DNA of 27,512 nucleotides, taken from assembly GCF_937915125.1 (NCBI RefSeq), contig NZ_CALDMP010000078.1, positions 1 through 27,512 on the forward strand, read 5' to 3'. Each line of letters starts with the position of its first letter. Position 1 is the stretch's first letter. The stretch is from an uncultured Ruminococcus sp. (lineage in GTDB: Bacteria > Bacillota > Clostridia > Oscillospirales > Ruminococcaceae). The notes under the pieces are model-generated. The model did no database searches, was not told where the DNA came from, and worked only from the letters and a program-made list of their open reading frames with translations. This document shows, one piece after another, positions 1 to 7,801 of the stretch. A program made the translations under genes and the position numbers.

Positions 1-52
1 ATGCAAGCATATGACGTGCAAAGCCGTCAGGCGCTCTTTGTGCGGTGTTGCC
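1..52 (-). repeat. Partial copy of MITE-like repeat A (long form), cut by the window edge
   Basis: The first 52 bases end in CTTTGTGCGGTGTTGCC, the reverse complement of the repeat terminus GGCAACACCGCACAAAG at 711 and 9352. Bases 1-26 match the reverse complement of the interior of the 9352-9523 copy (its CTTTGCACGTCATATGCTTG part), so this is a long-form copy in the opposite orientation, with its other end outside the window. A further terminus-like GGCAATACCG lies at 57-66. The repeat ends 22 bases before the dtd ribosome binding site. Confidence 0.8.
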
Positions 53-90
53 CAAGGCAATACCGCCAAAAATAAAGGAGAACAAGAACA

Positions 91-549
91 ATGCGTATGG
101 TCATTCAGCGTGTGAAACACGCAAGCGTTACGGTGGACGGCGAGATCACCGGGAAGATCGGACAGGGATTTCTGGTACTGCTGGGAATCGGCCCCGATGA
201 CAACGAGCTGATCATGGAGAAAATGGCAGATAAGATGATGCGTCTGCGGATCTTTTCCGACGAAAACGATAAGATCAACCTTTCCCTCCAGGATGTGGGT
301 GGCGGACTGCTTCTGGTATCCCAGTTCACCCTGTATGCCGACTGCCGTAAGGGAAACCGTCCCAGTTTTGTCCAGGCAGCACCGCCGGCGCAGGCAGAGG
401 CACTGTACGAAGCCTGCAAGGCATATTGCAAAAAGACCGTTCCCGTGGTGGAATCGGGTATTTTCGGCGCAGATATGCAGGTGGAGCTTTGCAATGACGG
501 TCCCTTTACGGTAGTGCTGGACTCTGCGGAACTGGGGATGCATTCCTGA
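91..549 (+). CDS. dtd: D-aminoacyl-tRNA deacylase
   Basis: Cytosolic proofreading enzyme that hydrolyses D-amino acids (and glycine mischarged on tRNA-Ala) from tRNA. The 152-aa length is normal for the Dtd family. Visible signatures are the active-site motif SQFTLYAD (residues 77-84) followed by CRKGNRPSF, and the C-terminal Gly-cisPro motif NDGPFT (135-140), where many homologues have GPVT. ATG at 91 is chosen because AAGGAG (75-80) lies 10 bases upstream; the in-frame ATG at 97 would be 16 bases away. Upstream sequence is repeat A. No clear terminator follows, and nothing in the next gene suggests a functional link. Confidence 0.95.
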   Translation: MRMVIQRVKHASVTVDGEITGKIGQGFLVLLGIGPDDNELIMEKMADKMMRLRIFSDENDKINLSLQDVGGGLLLVSQFTLYADCRKGNRPSFVQAAPPAQAEALYEACKAYCKKTVPVVESGIFGADMQVELCNDGPFTVVLDSAELGMHS

Positions 550-710
550 TAAGCAGGGTTATCGAAGCGCAGTGCTGCCTTTATACGATTGGATTTCAGC
601 TGGATTTTAACGTCTGCACGCAGGATTTTCACGTAATTTCCATAAAAACATGTGATAATTGGAGCATAGAAAAAAGATGGAAACACGCCAGGGAATTGGG
701 TACACTATAA

Positions 711-756
711 GGCAACACCGCACAAAGAGCGTCTGACGGCTTTGCACGGTATTGCC
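711..756 (+). repeat. MITE-like repeat A, short 46-bp copy with ATAA target duplication
   Basis: Begins GGCAACACCGCACAAAG and ends CTTTGCACGGTATTGCC, so almost the whole 46 bp folds into a hairpin. It is flanked by direct ATAA repeats (707-710 and 757-760), as a 4-bp target-site duplication would be. It ends 8 bp before the ribosome binding site of the carbohydrate-binding protein gene. A candidate promoter TGGAAA-17-TACACT just upstream would place the transcript start inside the repeat. Confidence 0.85.
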
Positions 757-778
757 ATAAAAAAGAGGAGTTTTGCAC

Positions 779-3154
779 ATGATGAAAAACAACTTTGGGG
801 TACCGGATAAGAAAGGTAGCGTGCGGACAATGCAAAAGAAAATTTTCTCCTGGGCAATGTGCATGGCAACTGCTGCAATGCTGGCTTGTACCGGATGCGC
901 ACAGAACGATACGGAGACAGCGGAAAGTATCGTGACACAATCTGCCGCTGAGGAAAATGCAGAGAATACGACAGAGGAAAGTGCCGATGTTATCAGCGGC
1001 GAACCGCTTTCCGCAGTGCAGTCAGGGAGTATGGGCGTGACTGCCGATGAGGACGACCTTTGCGGTACGTATGACAGCTTCGATGGGGAGATTACCCTGA
1101 AAGACGGTGCCACAGCTGTTTCCGGCAGCAATGCAGATGCGGTTACAGTGGACGGCGATCAGATCAGCATCACCGCCGGCGGAACATACCGCCTTACCGG
1201 AATGCTCACCAATGGTCAGGTGCTGGTGACTGGTGCGGAAAAGGTAAAACTCTATCTGGACGGCGTGAAGATCACCAACGCCGCCGGTCCAGCGCTGGTA
1301 TGCATCAATGAGAAGCGCACCATTGTTTCTCTGGCAGCGGATACGGAAAATATTCTGGCGGACAGCGCTGCAAATGCCGCATACCTCATTGGTTCTCAGG
1401 AAATCGACCCCTGCGCTTTGTATGCACAGGATAAGCTTACCATCAACGGCGCCGGGTCACTCACGGTCAGCGGCAACAGCGCAGATGGTCTGATCTGTAA
1501 GGATGATCTGAAGCTGGTAAGCGGTAAAATTTCAGTGGACGCTGTGGAAAACGGTGTAAAAGGCAAGGATTGCGTGGCAATGTTCGGGGCTGAGCTGGAT
1601 ATCACTGCCGGAAATGACGGCATCAAATCCACTGAGACTGCGGATACCACAAAGGGCTTTCTTCAGCTGGAACAGGGCAATGTCTCTGTGCAGGCTGGGG
1701 GCGATTGTCTCCAGGCAGAAACTCTGGTGTGGATTCAGGACGGCACCTATGTTCTCACCAGCAGCGGTACGGCTGTAAATGGAGAGACCGGTGAGGCGAA
1801 CAGTGCAAAGGGTGTGCATTGCAGCGGTGATGTGGAGATCACCGGCGGCACGGTTTCCATAGATGCGCCTGAGGACGGGGTACACTGTGCAGGTGTTTTT
1901 GATATGCAGGATGGTACAGTAGATGTGACCAGTTCCCAGGATGGCATTCAGGCAGACAGCGATCTGCTGCTCTCCGGCGGCACAGTCAGTGTTGTCACCA
2001 CTGGTGAAGTGGCTGCATCGGCACAAGATGATTTCGGCGGCGGTATGCACGGCGGTTTTGGCGGACAGATGCCGGACGGAGAAATGCCTCAGATGCCAGG
2101 CGGGCAGAGACCCGATGGAGCTGCGCCGGAAATGCCAGGGGGACAAGTGCCTGCCGGCGAAAATGGTGATGCAGCGCAGACTGTCTATGGTCTGGTGCAG
2201 GCGGTGAACTGGAATGCTGACACCCTGACAGATACGGCAGATATTGCGGATACCACAGCAACAGAAAATGCCACCAGCAAGGGCATCAAATGCGGCGGCA
2301 ATCTGACCCTCAGCGGCGGCAGCTGTACTATTGTTTCCACAGACCACGCAATTCATGCCACAGGAACAGCCCTGTTTGACGGCGCAGATCTGGATATCAC
2401 CTCGGATAACAAGGGTATCAGCGTTCACGGCGATCTGACGATCTCTGACGGCAATATCACCATACAGCAGTGCACGGAAGGCATCGAATCCAAGGCGAAT
2501 ATGACCATCAGCGGCGGCAATGTCCGTATTCTGAACGCTTCTGACGATGGTCTGAACACCGGTGGTACTGGAGAGAGCCATGCCATGACCATTTCCGGCG
2601 GCTATCTGTATGTCTGTGCCGATGGGGATGGTCTGGACTCCAACGGCACCTGGGATATGACCGGCGGCACGGTGATCGTATGCGGTCCCATCAGCGGCGG
2701 AGACGGCTCCATGGATGCCAACGGTACTGCGACATACAGTGGCGGCACGCTACTGGCACTGTCCAGTCGGGGTATGATGGAATATCCCGAAAGCGGCTGT
2801 CTCGTTGCCACCAATTGCAGCGCTTCTGCCGGGGATTCCATTTGTATTGTGGGTGAGGACGGAACTGTACTTGCTGCAGTGACAACGCCCAAGGAAGTTT
2901 CGGATGTGATTTTCGGCATTGGCGATGCGTCCGCAGAGGCGTTCACCATTGTGGTGGGCGGCACCTATAACGGTACATACAACGAGGACGGCTTCGGTCA
3001 GGGCGGCACTGTCACCGGCGGTACAGAAGTGACAGCAAATGGCGGCTCCGGCAGTATGCAGGGTGGTATGCAGCCGGGCGGCGGTATGCGTGGCGGCGGA
3101 CGTCAGGGTGATTTCGGCGGCAAGATGCAGCCGGATAACGGGACGCTGCAATAA
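779..3154 (+). CDS. Secreted carbohydrate-binding lipoprotein, Cthe_2159-like beta-helix
   Basis: Predicted surface lipoprotein of 791 aa. The N-terminus has a basic stretch (MQKK), a hydrophobic segment and cysteines at MLAC and TGC, either of which could be the lipidated residue. The body has repeated turns of the type ISGGxxxI, DGIQADSDL and GVHCSGDVEITGG, typical of right-handed beta-helices and of the Cthe_2159 (DUF4353) family; Cthe_2159 itself binds cellulose and pectin-like polymers. Two Gly/Met/Pro-rich low-complexity stretches are encoded near 2030-2160 and 3040-3150. ATG at 779 is preferred over TTG at 773 because GAGGAG (765-770) gives an 8-base spacing; ATG at 830, next to the signal peptide, is also possible. 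Ligand specificity cannot be read from the sequence. Confidence 0.85.
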   Translation: MMKNNFGVPDKKGSVRTMQKKIFSWAMCMATAAMLACTGCAQNDTETAESIVTQSAAEENAENTTEESADVISGEPLSAVQSGSMGVTADEDDLCGTYDSFDGEITLKDGATAVSGSNADAVTVDGDQISITAGGTYRLTGMLTNGQVLVTGAEKVKLYLDGVKITNAAGPALVCINEKRTIVSLAADTENILADSAANAAYLIGSQEIDPCALYAQDKLTINGAGSLTVSGNSADGLICKDDLKLVSGKISVDAVENGVKGKDCVAMFGAELDITAGNDGIKSTETADTTKGFLQLEQGNVSVQAGGDCLQAETLVWIQDGTYVLTSSGTAVNGETGEANSAKGVHCSGDVEITGGTVSIDAPEDGVHCAGVFDMQDGTVDVTSSQDGIQADSDLLLSGGTVSVVTTGEVAASAQDDFGGGMHGGFGGQMPDGEMPQMPGGQRPDGAAPEMPGGQVPAGENGDAAQTVYGLVQAVNWNADTLTDTADIADTTATENATSKGIKCGGNLTLSGGSCTIVSTDHAIHATGTALFDGADLDITSDNKGISVHGDLTISDGNITIQQCTEGIESKANMTISGGNVRILNASDDGLNTGGTGESHAMTISGGYLYVCADGDGLDSNGTWDMTGGTVIVCGPISGGDGSMDANGTATYSGGTLLALSSRGMMEYPESGCLVATNCSASAGDSICIVGEDGTVLAAVTTPKEVSDVIFGIGDASAEAFTIVVGGTYNGTYNEDGFGQGGTVTGGTEVTANGGSGSMQGGMQPGGGMRGGGRQGDFGGKMQPDNGTLQ

Positions 3155-3190
3155 TTTGACAACTCGAAGTAGTCTTCTTGGATAGATGAA

Positions 3191-3224
3191 ATGCGTACGG
3201 GTGAAATAGCCTGTGCGCATTTTG
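3191..3224 (+). terminator. Intrinsic terminator after the carbohydrate-binding gene
   Basis: An 11-bp stem (ATGCGTACGGG at 3191-3201 with CCTGTGCGCAT at 3210-3220, allowing G-U pairs) closes an 8-base loop and is followed by a short T-run. It lies 37 bases past the stop codon at 3154. Confidence 0.75.
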
Positions 3225-3354
3225 TCGTATGGTATTTTTGAGAATGGAGAAGAAATTGTATCGATGCAATGGAAACTATTATTCTCTTTTGGTCATGCTT
3301 TTCCCTTGTTCGGCATATACATGTGACAAAACACTGTAGAAAGAGGGAATCTCT

Positions 3355-5982
3355 ATGCCCGGTCTAACCTCCAAACAGGCGCAGGAACGGCTGCGCCGGG
3401 ATGGTGAAAATGAGCTTGCCGCCGCTGCAAAACTGCACCCCCTGCGGATGTTCCTCGGTCAGTTCCGTGATGTCATGGTCATGATCCTGCTGGCAGCCAC
3501 CGCAGTTTCTGCCTTTCTCGGGGAACTCACGGACGCTGTCACCATTATCCTCATTGTGCTATTGAATGCGATCCTGGGCTTTTTGCAGGAATTCCGCACG
3601 GAGCAAACCCTGGAATCCCTCCGGAATCTCACGGCGCCCACTGCTGCTGTCTGTCGTGACGGAAAATGGCAGACCATTCCGGCACGGGAACTGGTCTGCG
3701 GTGATGCCATTCGTCTGGAAGCCGGTGACAATGTTCCGGCGGATGCCGCACTGACCAGTGCCGCCGGGCTCGCTGTGAACGAATCCATACTCACTGGCGA
3801 ATCCGAAGGGGTCTCTAAACAGGCAGGCAGTCCCGATGATACCCGGAACGACCTACACAAGAAAAATATTGTCTATGCCGGCACAGCGGTACTCCGGGGC
3901 AGCGCTGAAGCTACAGTCATTGCCACGGGTATACGCACCCAGATGGGGCAGATCTCCACCATGCTCCAGGACGTCCAGCAGGAAATGACACCTCTGCAAA
4001 AACGCCTTGCCGGTCTGGGAAAGGTAGTGGCATTACTCTGTCTGGGTGTCTGCGCTGCCGTATTTCTCGCCGGGGTGCTTCGTGGTGAGCCGGTATTTGA
4101 TATGCTCATGACAGGTATTACCATTGCCATTGCAGCCATTCCCGAGGGACTTCCGGCAACTGTGACCATTGCTCTGGCACTGGCAGTCAGCCGGATGATG
4201 AAGCGTGGTGCACTGGTAAATCGTCTCCATAGTGTGGAGACCCTGGGCTGTGCCAGCGTCATCTGCTCCGATAAGACCGGAACGATTACGGAAAACCGCA
4301 TGACTGTGACCCATGTCATTGCCGGCGGTGAGGAATTTTCCGTCACAGGAACGGGTCTCCAGATGGCAGGGGCAATTTTGCAGGAAGGCCATGGGGTAAA
4401 CCCGGCTTCGAAGCCGGCACTACGGGAACTGTTCACCTGCGGTGCATTGTGCAGTACAGCGGAAATTCACAGCGAAGCTCCACAAAAATCCCAGCGCAAC
4501 CGCAGCGCACGTACAGACCGTGGCACCTGGAGTGCCACAGGAGATCCCACTGAGGTGGCATTGCTGGTAGCGGCGGAAAAGGGCGGTATTTCCCGGAAAC
4601 AGCTGCTGCGTACTCATCCGGTGCAGCATATGGAGCCTTTCGACAGTGAAACACGCCGCATGTCCGTGACAGTCTCCGACGGCGCAGGAACCTGTACATA
4701 TTGGAAAGGTGCGGCGGATTGTATTCTTCCATTGTGCAGCTTTCAGATGGAAGGCGGCAGGGTTGTACCCCTGACAGAGTCGGAAAAGGCTGTGATCCGC
4801 CGACAGGTGCTGGCGCTGTCTGATCAGGCACTCCGGGTACTTGCCTTTGCGAAACAGGACGGCTCCACCTGCATTTATCTGGGGCTTGCAGGTATGTTGG
4901 ATCCTCCCAGAGAAGCCGCACGGACTGCTATCCGCACCTGTGCACGGGCGCAGATCCGCACGGTCATGATTACCGGCGATCACAAAAATACAGCTACGGC
5001 AATTGCAAAACAGGCGGGGCTTCTCCGGGGAAAAAAGGCGATGACCGGGGAAGAACTGGACGCTCTGACCGATGCCCAGCTGGATACCTGTCTCGATCAG
5101 TATGCCGTATTTGCCCGGGTGAATCCGGCGCATAAGCTGCGGCTGGTGCGTGCCTATCGCCGCCGGGGTGAAATTGTTGCCATGACCGGTGACGGCGTGA
5201 ACGATGCGCCGGCAATCAAAGAGGCAGATGTGGGCGTGGCAATGGGGCAGAGCGGTACGGATGTGACACGTCAGGCGGCAGATGTGGTGCTTACGGATGA
5301 TAACCTTGCCACGCTGGTGGATGCCGTGGAGCAGGGACGATGTGTCTATGCCAATATCCGAAAGTTCGTGCGGTATCTGCTATCCTGCAATATCGGCGAA
5401 GTACTCACCATGTTTCTGGGAATCCTTATGGGAATGCCTGTGGTGCTGCTGCCCACCCAGCTGCTTCTGGTGAATCTGGTGACAGATGGTCTGCCGGCGA
5501 TTGCGCTGGGTCTGGAGCCGCCGGAACCGGAGGCGATGCAAAAACCGCCCAGAAAGCCGGATGAAAGTTTTTTCTCTGATGGACTTATGGGACGTATCTT
5601 TTTCCGGGGCATTCTCATTGGCATCGGTACATTGGGATCCTTTTCCGTTGTAGCACGCATGGGCGGCACGCTGGAGGCGGCACGGACGGCGGCGTTGTGT
5701 ACGCTGATCCTGTCCCAGCTGGTACATGTGTTTGAGTGTAAATCGGAACGGCGCACTTTGTTTTCCATGCATTACGGCAATAACCTGTGGTTGGTGGGGG
5801 CTGTGCTGGTATCTCTGGCGGTGCTGGCTGCGGCAATTTATGTGCCCATGCTCCGGGTGATTTTTTCCACAGTGCTCCTGACAGGACAGCAGCTGGGGAT
5901 TGCCGCTGGATTTTCTCTGGCAGTGCCCCTGTGCAGTTCTATATTCGGGCTATTTACAGGCAAACGGAAGAAGAGGGAGTGA
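3355..5982 (+). CDS. Calcium-type cation-transporting P-type ATPase (P2A)
   Basis: Membrane ion pump of 875 aa, full length for the family. Order: N-terminal cation-ATPase segment, TM1-2, actuator motif TGES (147-150), TM4 with IPEGLP (262-267), phosphorylation motif DKTGT (Asp306), nucleotide-domain motifs GDPTE and KGA, hinge TGDGVNDAP (611-619), then C-terminal TM helices. Calcium-site residues known from SERCA are present: Glu264 in PEGLP, Asn679 and Glu682 in NIGEV, and Asn707, Thr710 and Asp711 in VNLVTDG. This favours Ca2+ export over Na+/K+ or Mg2+ transport. GAGGG (3343-3347) lies 7 bases before ATG. It seems to be a single-gene unit; no regulator adjoins it. Confidence 0.93.
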   Translation: MPGLTSKQAQERLRRDGENELAAAAKLHPLRMFLGQFRDVMVMILLAATAVSAFLGELTDAVTIILIVLLNAILGFLQEFRTEQTLESLRNLTAPTAAVCRDGKWQTIPARELVCGDAIRLEAGDNVPADAALTSAAGLAVNESILTGESEGVSKQAGSPDDTRNDLHKKNIVYAGTAVLRGSAEATVIATGIRTQMGQISTMLQDVQQEMTPLQKRLAGLGKVVALLCLGVCAAVFLAGVLRGEPVFDMLMTGITIAIAAIPEGLPATVTIALALAVSRMMKRGALVNRLHSVETLGCASVICSDKTGTITENRMTVTHVIAGGEEFSVTGTGLQMAGAILQEGHGVNPASKPALRELFTCGALCSTAEIHSEAPQKSQRNRSARTDRGTWSATGDPTEVALLVAAEKGGISRKQLLRTHPVQHMEPFDSETRRMSVTVSDGAGTCTYWKGAADCILPLCSFQMEGGRVVPLTESEKAVIRRQVLALSDQALRVLAFAKQDGSTCIYLGLAGMLDPPREAARTAIRTCARAQIRTVMITGDHKNTATAIAKQAGLLRGKKAMTGEELDALTDAQLDTCLDQYAVFARVNPAHKLRLVRAYRRRGEIVAMTGDGVNDAPAIKEADVGVAMGQSGTDVTRQAADVVLTDDNLATLVDAVEQGRCVYANIRKFVRYLLSCNIGEVLTMFLGILMGMPVVLLPTQLLLVNLVTDGLPAIALGLEPPEPEAMQKPPRKPDESFFSDGLMGRIFFRGILIGIGTLGSFSVVARMGGTLEAARTAALCTLILSQLVHVFECKSERRTLFSMHYGNNLWLVGAVLVSLAVLAAAIYVPMLRVIFSTVLLTGQQLGIAAGFSLAVPLCSSIFGLFTGKRKKRE

Positions 5983-6146
5983 TGAATGCATAATTGTGGT
6001 ATCGCCTTGGGTGATGGATTGCTTTACCACTTTCAAGAATCTTGTTAGGCAACCTTTTTGACAACAGATAGAAAATATTTTTAGATATTACAGAATACTG
6101 CAAATGACATTCTACCCCACGCAAATCAAATTTTAAATTATATGCT

Positions 6147-6253
6147 GTAAAATGAATCATTTTATGTAGGGGCGAACATTGTTCGCCCGCCAAGAATCCA
6201 GGCAAACCGCAACGGGCGACCAATGGTCGCCCCTACAATAATTCATATTTTAC
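6147..6253. repeat. Repeat B, GTAGGGGCG inverted-repeat element
   Basis: The core 6165-6237 starts TGTAGGGGCGA and ends TCGCCCCTACA. The complementarity continues imperfectly outward (GTAAAAT...ATTTTAC), giving about 107 bp in all. Inside, GGGCGAAC/GTTCGCCC and GGGCGACC/GGTCGCCC form two smaller hairpins. A second copy is at 15995-16062. Similar GTAGGGGCG elements are common between genes in gut Firmicutes (recollection, not searched). Confidence 0.8.
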
Positions 6254-6288
6254 AAAAATTGATTTGTGTGTTCTACCGCAAAAACATC

Positions 6289-6318
6289 TTGACACCGACC
6301 TTTTCCCTATGTTATAAT
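6289..6318 (+). promoter_or_regulatory. Sigma-A promoter of the RRXRR gene
   Basis: TTGACA (6289-6294) and TATAAT (6313-6318) with an 18-base spacer; both hexamers match consensus exactly. Transcription should begin near 6325, leaving a leader of roughly 220 nt that contains almost the whole 6369-6527 palindrome. Confidence 0.85.
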
Positions 6319-6368
6319 AAAACCGGACAGGGGAAGGCACCCATTACAAAAAACAGCGTCCGATACTA

Positions 6369-6527
6369 ATACGAATCCCTCAAACTCCAATAGATAAACT
6401 TGCGGCATAAATTTCGCCATTCGTTGTCGAATATCCTCGATGGGCGAAAGCCCATCTTGCGGTATTCTCCTAGACTGTCAAAATTTCTGCTCGCAATTTT
6501 ATCTATTTCCATTTAAGGAATTCGTAT
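6369..6527. repeat. 159-bp palindromic element (type C) in the RRXRR leader
   Basis: The left arm from ATACGAATCCCT pairs with a right arm ending AGGAATTCGTAT. Complementarity runs through AATAGATAAA/TTTATCTATT and AAATTT on both sides, for roughly 50 bp per arm with mismatches. The centre contains a strong hairpin, GATGGGC-GAAA-GCCCATC, extended by GAATATC/GGTATTC. As RNA, the leader would fold into one long rod with a GAAA loop. An element of nearly equal length with similar ends (ATACTAATC) is at 22498-22657. Confidence 0.75.
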
Positions 6528-6547
6528 AAAAAAGGAATCATCCTGTT

Positions 6548-6997
6548 ATGAAATGTATGACTGTCATTGATTTGCAGGGAAATGTATACGAACCGACCTA
6601 TCCGAAACGGGCAAAAGGTCTTGTGAAAAAGGGAAGGGCACGGTTTGTGGATGAGAATACCATCTGTCTGACGTGCCCGCCCGGTGAACGGGAGGAAACC
6701 GTTATGATGTCTAACAGCGAAACAAAAGCGCCCATGAATCTGACAGCGGCGCAGATTTTCGAGGAACTGAAACAGATCCGGGAGGATACTTCCTATATTA
6801 CCCTTGCCATGGAAAAGCTGGAAAAGGTGCCCACAGCGCCGGCTTCGGAGAATGAAGCCTGCGTGGAAAAGATCGCCGCCATCCAGAAGATCGTGCAGGA
6901 ACGGGAAGAGACCAACCAGGCACTCATCCGTCTCTATGAAAAAATGTATGACGATGTGTACTACACCGCAGAACAGGAGGCAGATGCCGGTGCATAA
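6548..6997 (+). CDS. Stand-alone RRXRR/PLMP-like domain protein
   Basis: 149 aa. Residues 1-45 (VIDLQGNVYEPTYPKRAKGL, then VKKGRARFV) match the pattern of the RRXRR domain, known as the PLMP domain at the N-terminus of IscB nucleases: V-D-x-x-G, P-T-x-P-x-R-A, L-x-x-G-R-A. Nothing resembling RuvC or HNH follows. Residues 56-149 are charged and predicted helical (FEELKQIREDTSY; VQEREETNQALIRLYEKMYDD), perhaps for oligomerisation. AAAGGA (6531-6536) lies 11 bases before ATG. The gene has its own promoter and a palindromic leader and ends at a bidirectional terminator. Its function is unknown; nucleic-acid binding is inferred from the domain only. Confidence 0.75.
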   Translation: MKCMTVIDLQGNVYEPTYPKRAKGLVKKGRARFVDENTICLTCPPGEREETVMMSNSETKAPMNLTAAQIFEELKQIREDTSYITLAMEKLEKVPTAPASENEACVEKIAAIQKIVQEREETNQALIRLYEKMYDDVYYTAEQEADAGA

Positions 6998-7022
6998 GCC
7001 GGAACTGTACTTATCATGAACC

Positions 7023-7073
7023 AAAAAACCGCTCTGTAATTCCCATTTTATCGGAATACAGAGCGGTTTTTGC
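7023..7073. terminator. Bidirectional terminator between the RRXRR gene and deoD
   Basis: CCGCTCTGTAATTCC (7029-7043) pairs with GGAATACAGAGCGG (7053-7066), 14 bp with one bulge. It is flanked by A6 on the left and T5 on the right, so it can stop transcription in both directions. It sits exactly between two convergent genes. Confidence 0.9.
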
Positions 7074-7083
7074 TTATTTATGA

Positions 7084-7788
7084 TTACTTAATAGCCGTTT
7101 CCAGCGCCAGATGCATCATGTCGGTGAAGGATGTCTGCCGTTCTTCCGCAGTGGTGGCTTCGCCCCGGAGAGGACAGTCGGACACGGTGACAATACAGAG
7201 CGCCTGCTTTCCGGCAGCGGCGGCATTCATATATAATGCGGCGGCTTCCATTTCTGTGGCGAGAACGCCCATTTTTGCCCACTGGGGCAGAGGACTCGGC
7301 TCGTTGTAGAAAACATCAGTGGAGAGCAGATTCCCCACATGAACAGGAATATTCAGCTTTTTTGCCGCATCCGCAGCCAACGACAGCAGTGCATAGGATG
7401 CAATGGGGGCATATGTGCCGGGGAGATGATACTGTGCGGCGTAGTTGGAATCGGTACATGCTGCCTGTCCCAGTACCACGTCCCGGAGCTGGATGTGGTC
7501 TGCCACACCTCCGGCAGTGCCTACACGGAGAATGCGTTCCACATCATATTCGTGGTACAGCTCGTAGGAATAAATGCCGATGGACGGCATGCCCATGCCG
7601 CTGCCTTGGACGGAAATGGGTACGCCGTGATAAGTTCCCGTGTAGCCATACATGCCTCGGACCGTGTTGTAACAGATGGCATTTTCCAGAAAATGCTCCG
7701 CAATGAATTTTGCCCGGAGCGGATCCCCCGGCATGAGAACGGTTTTTGCGATATCGCCTTTTGCGGCGGCGTTGTGTGGTGTTGCCAT
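7084..7788 (-). CDS. deoD: Purine nucleoside phosphorylase, DeoD type
   Basis: Cytosolic hexameric-type PNP that phosphorolyses purine (deoxy)nucleosides to base and (deoxy)ribose-1-phosphate. The 234 aa are the usual DeoD length. Motifs: phosphate/ribose site MPGDPLRAK (19-27), GSGMGMPSIGIYSYEL (62-77), VLATEMEAAALY (175-186), and the catalytic pair equivalent to E. coli Asp204 and Arg217, here Asp204 in TVSD and Arg217 in EERQT. In E. coli His205 follows the Asp; here it is Cys. AAGGAGG lies 8 bases before ATG. It is 13 bases downstream of the flippase gene on the same strand, so the two are probably co-transcribed, without an obvious metabolic link. Confidence 0.95.
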   Translation of the reverse strand: MATPHNAAAKGDIAKTVLMPGDPLRAKFIAEHFLENAICYNTVRGMYGYTGTYHGVPISVQGSGMGMPSIGIYSYELYHEYDVERILRVGTAGGVADHIQLRDVVLGQAACTDSNYAAQYHLPGTYAPIASYALLSLAADAAKKLNIPVHVGNLLSTDVFYNEPSPLPQWAKMGVLATEMEAAALYMNAAAAGKQALCIVTVSDCPLRGEATTAEERQTSFTDMMHLALETAIK

Positions 7789-7801
7789 AAGAAAGACCTC
7801 C

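Noticed and set aside
3156..3184. TTGACA at 3156 as a promoter for the P-type ATPase
   Set aside because: The hexamer at a 17-base spacing (TGGATA) matches the -10 consensus at only two positions, and a terminator lies between it and the gene.
6369..6547. HEARO/omega RNA upstream of the RRXRR gene
   Set aside because: The leader is one long palindrome, unlike the multi-stem omega RNA, and a similar element exists at 22498 without such a gene. I do not call it an omega RNA, only an upstream structured leader.
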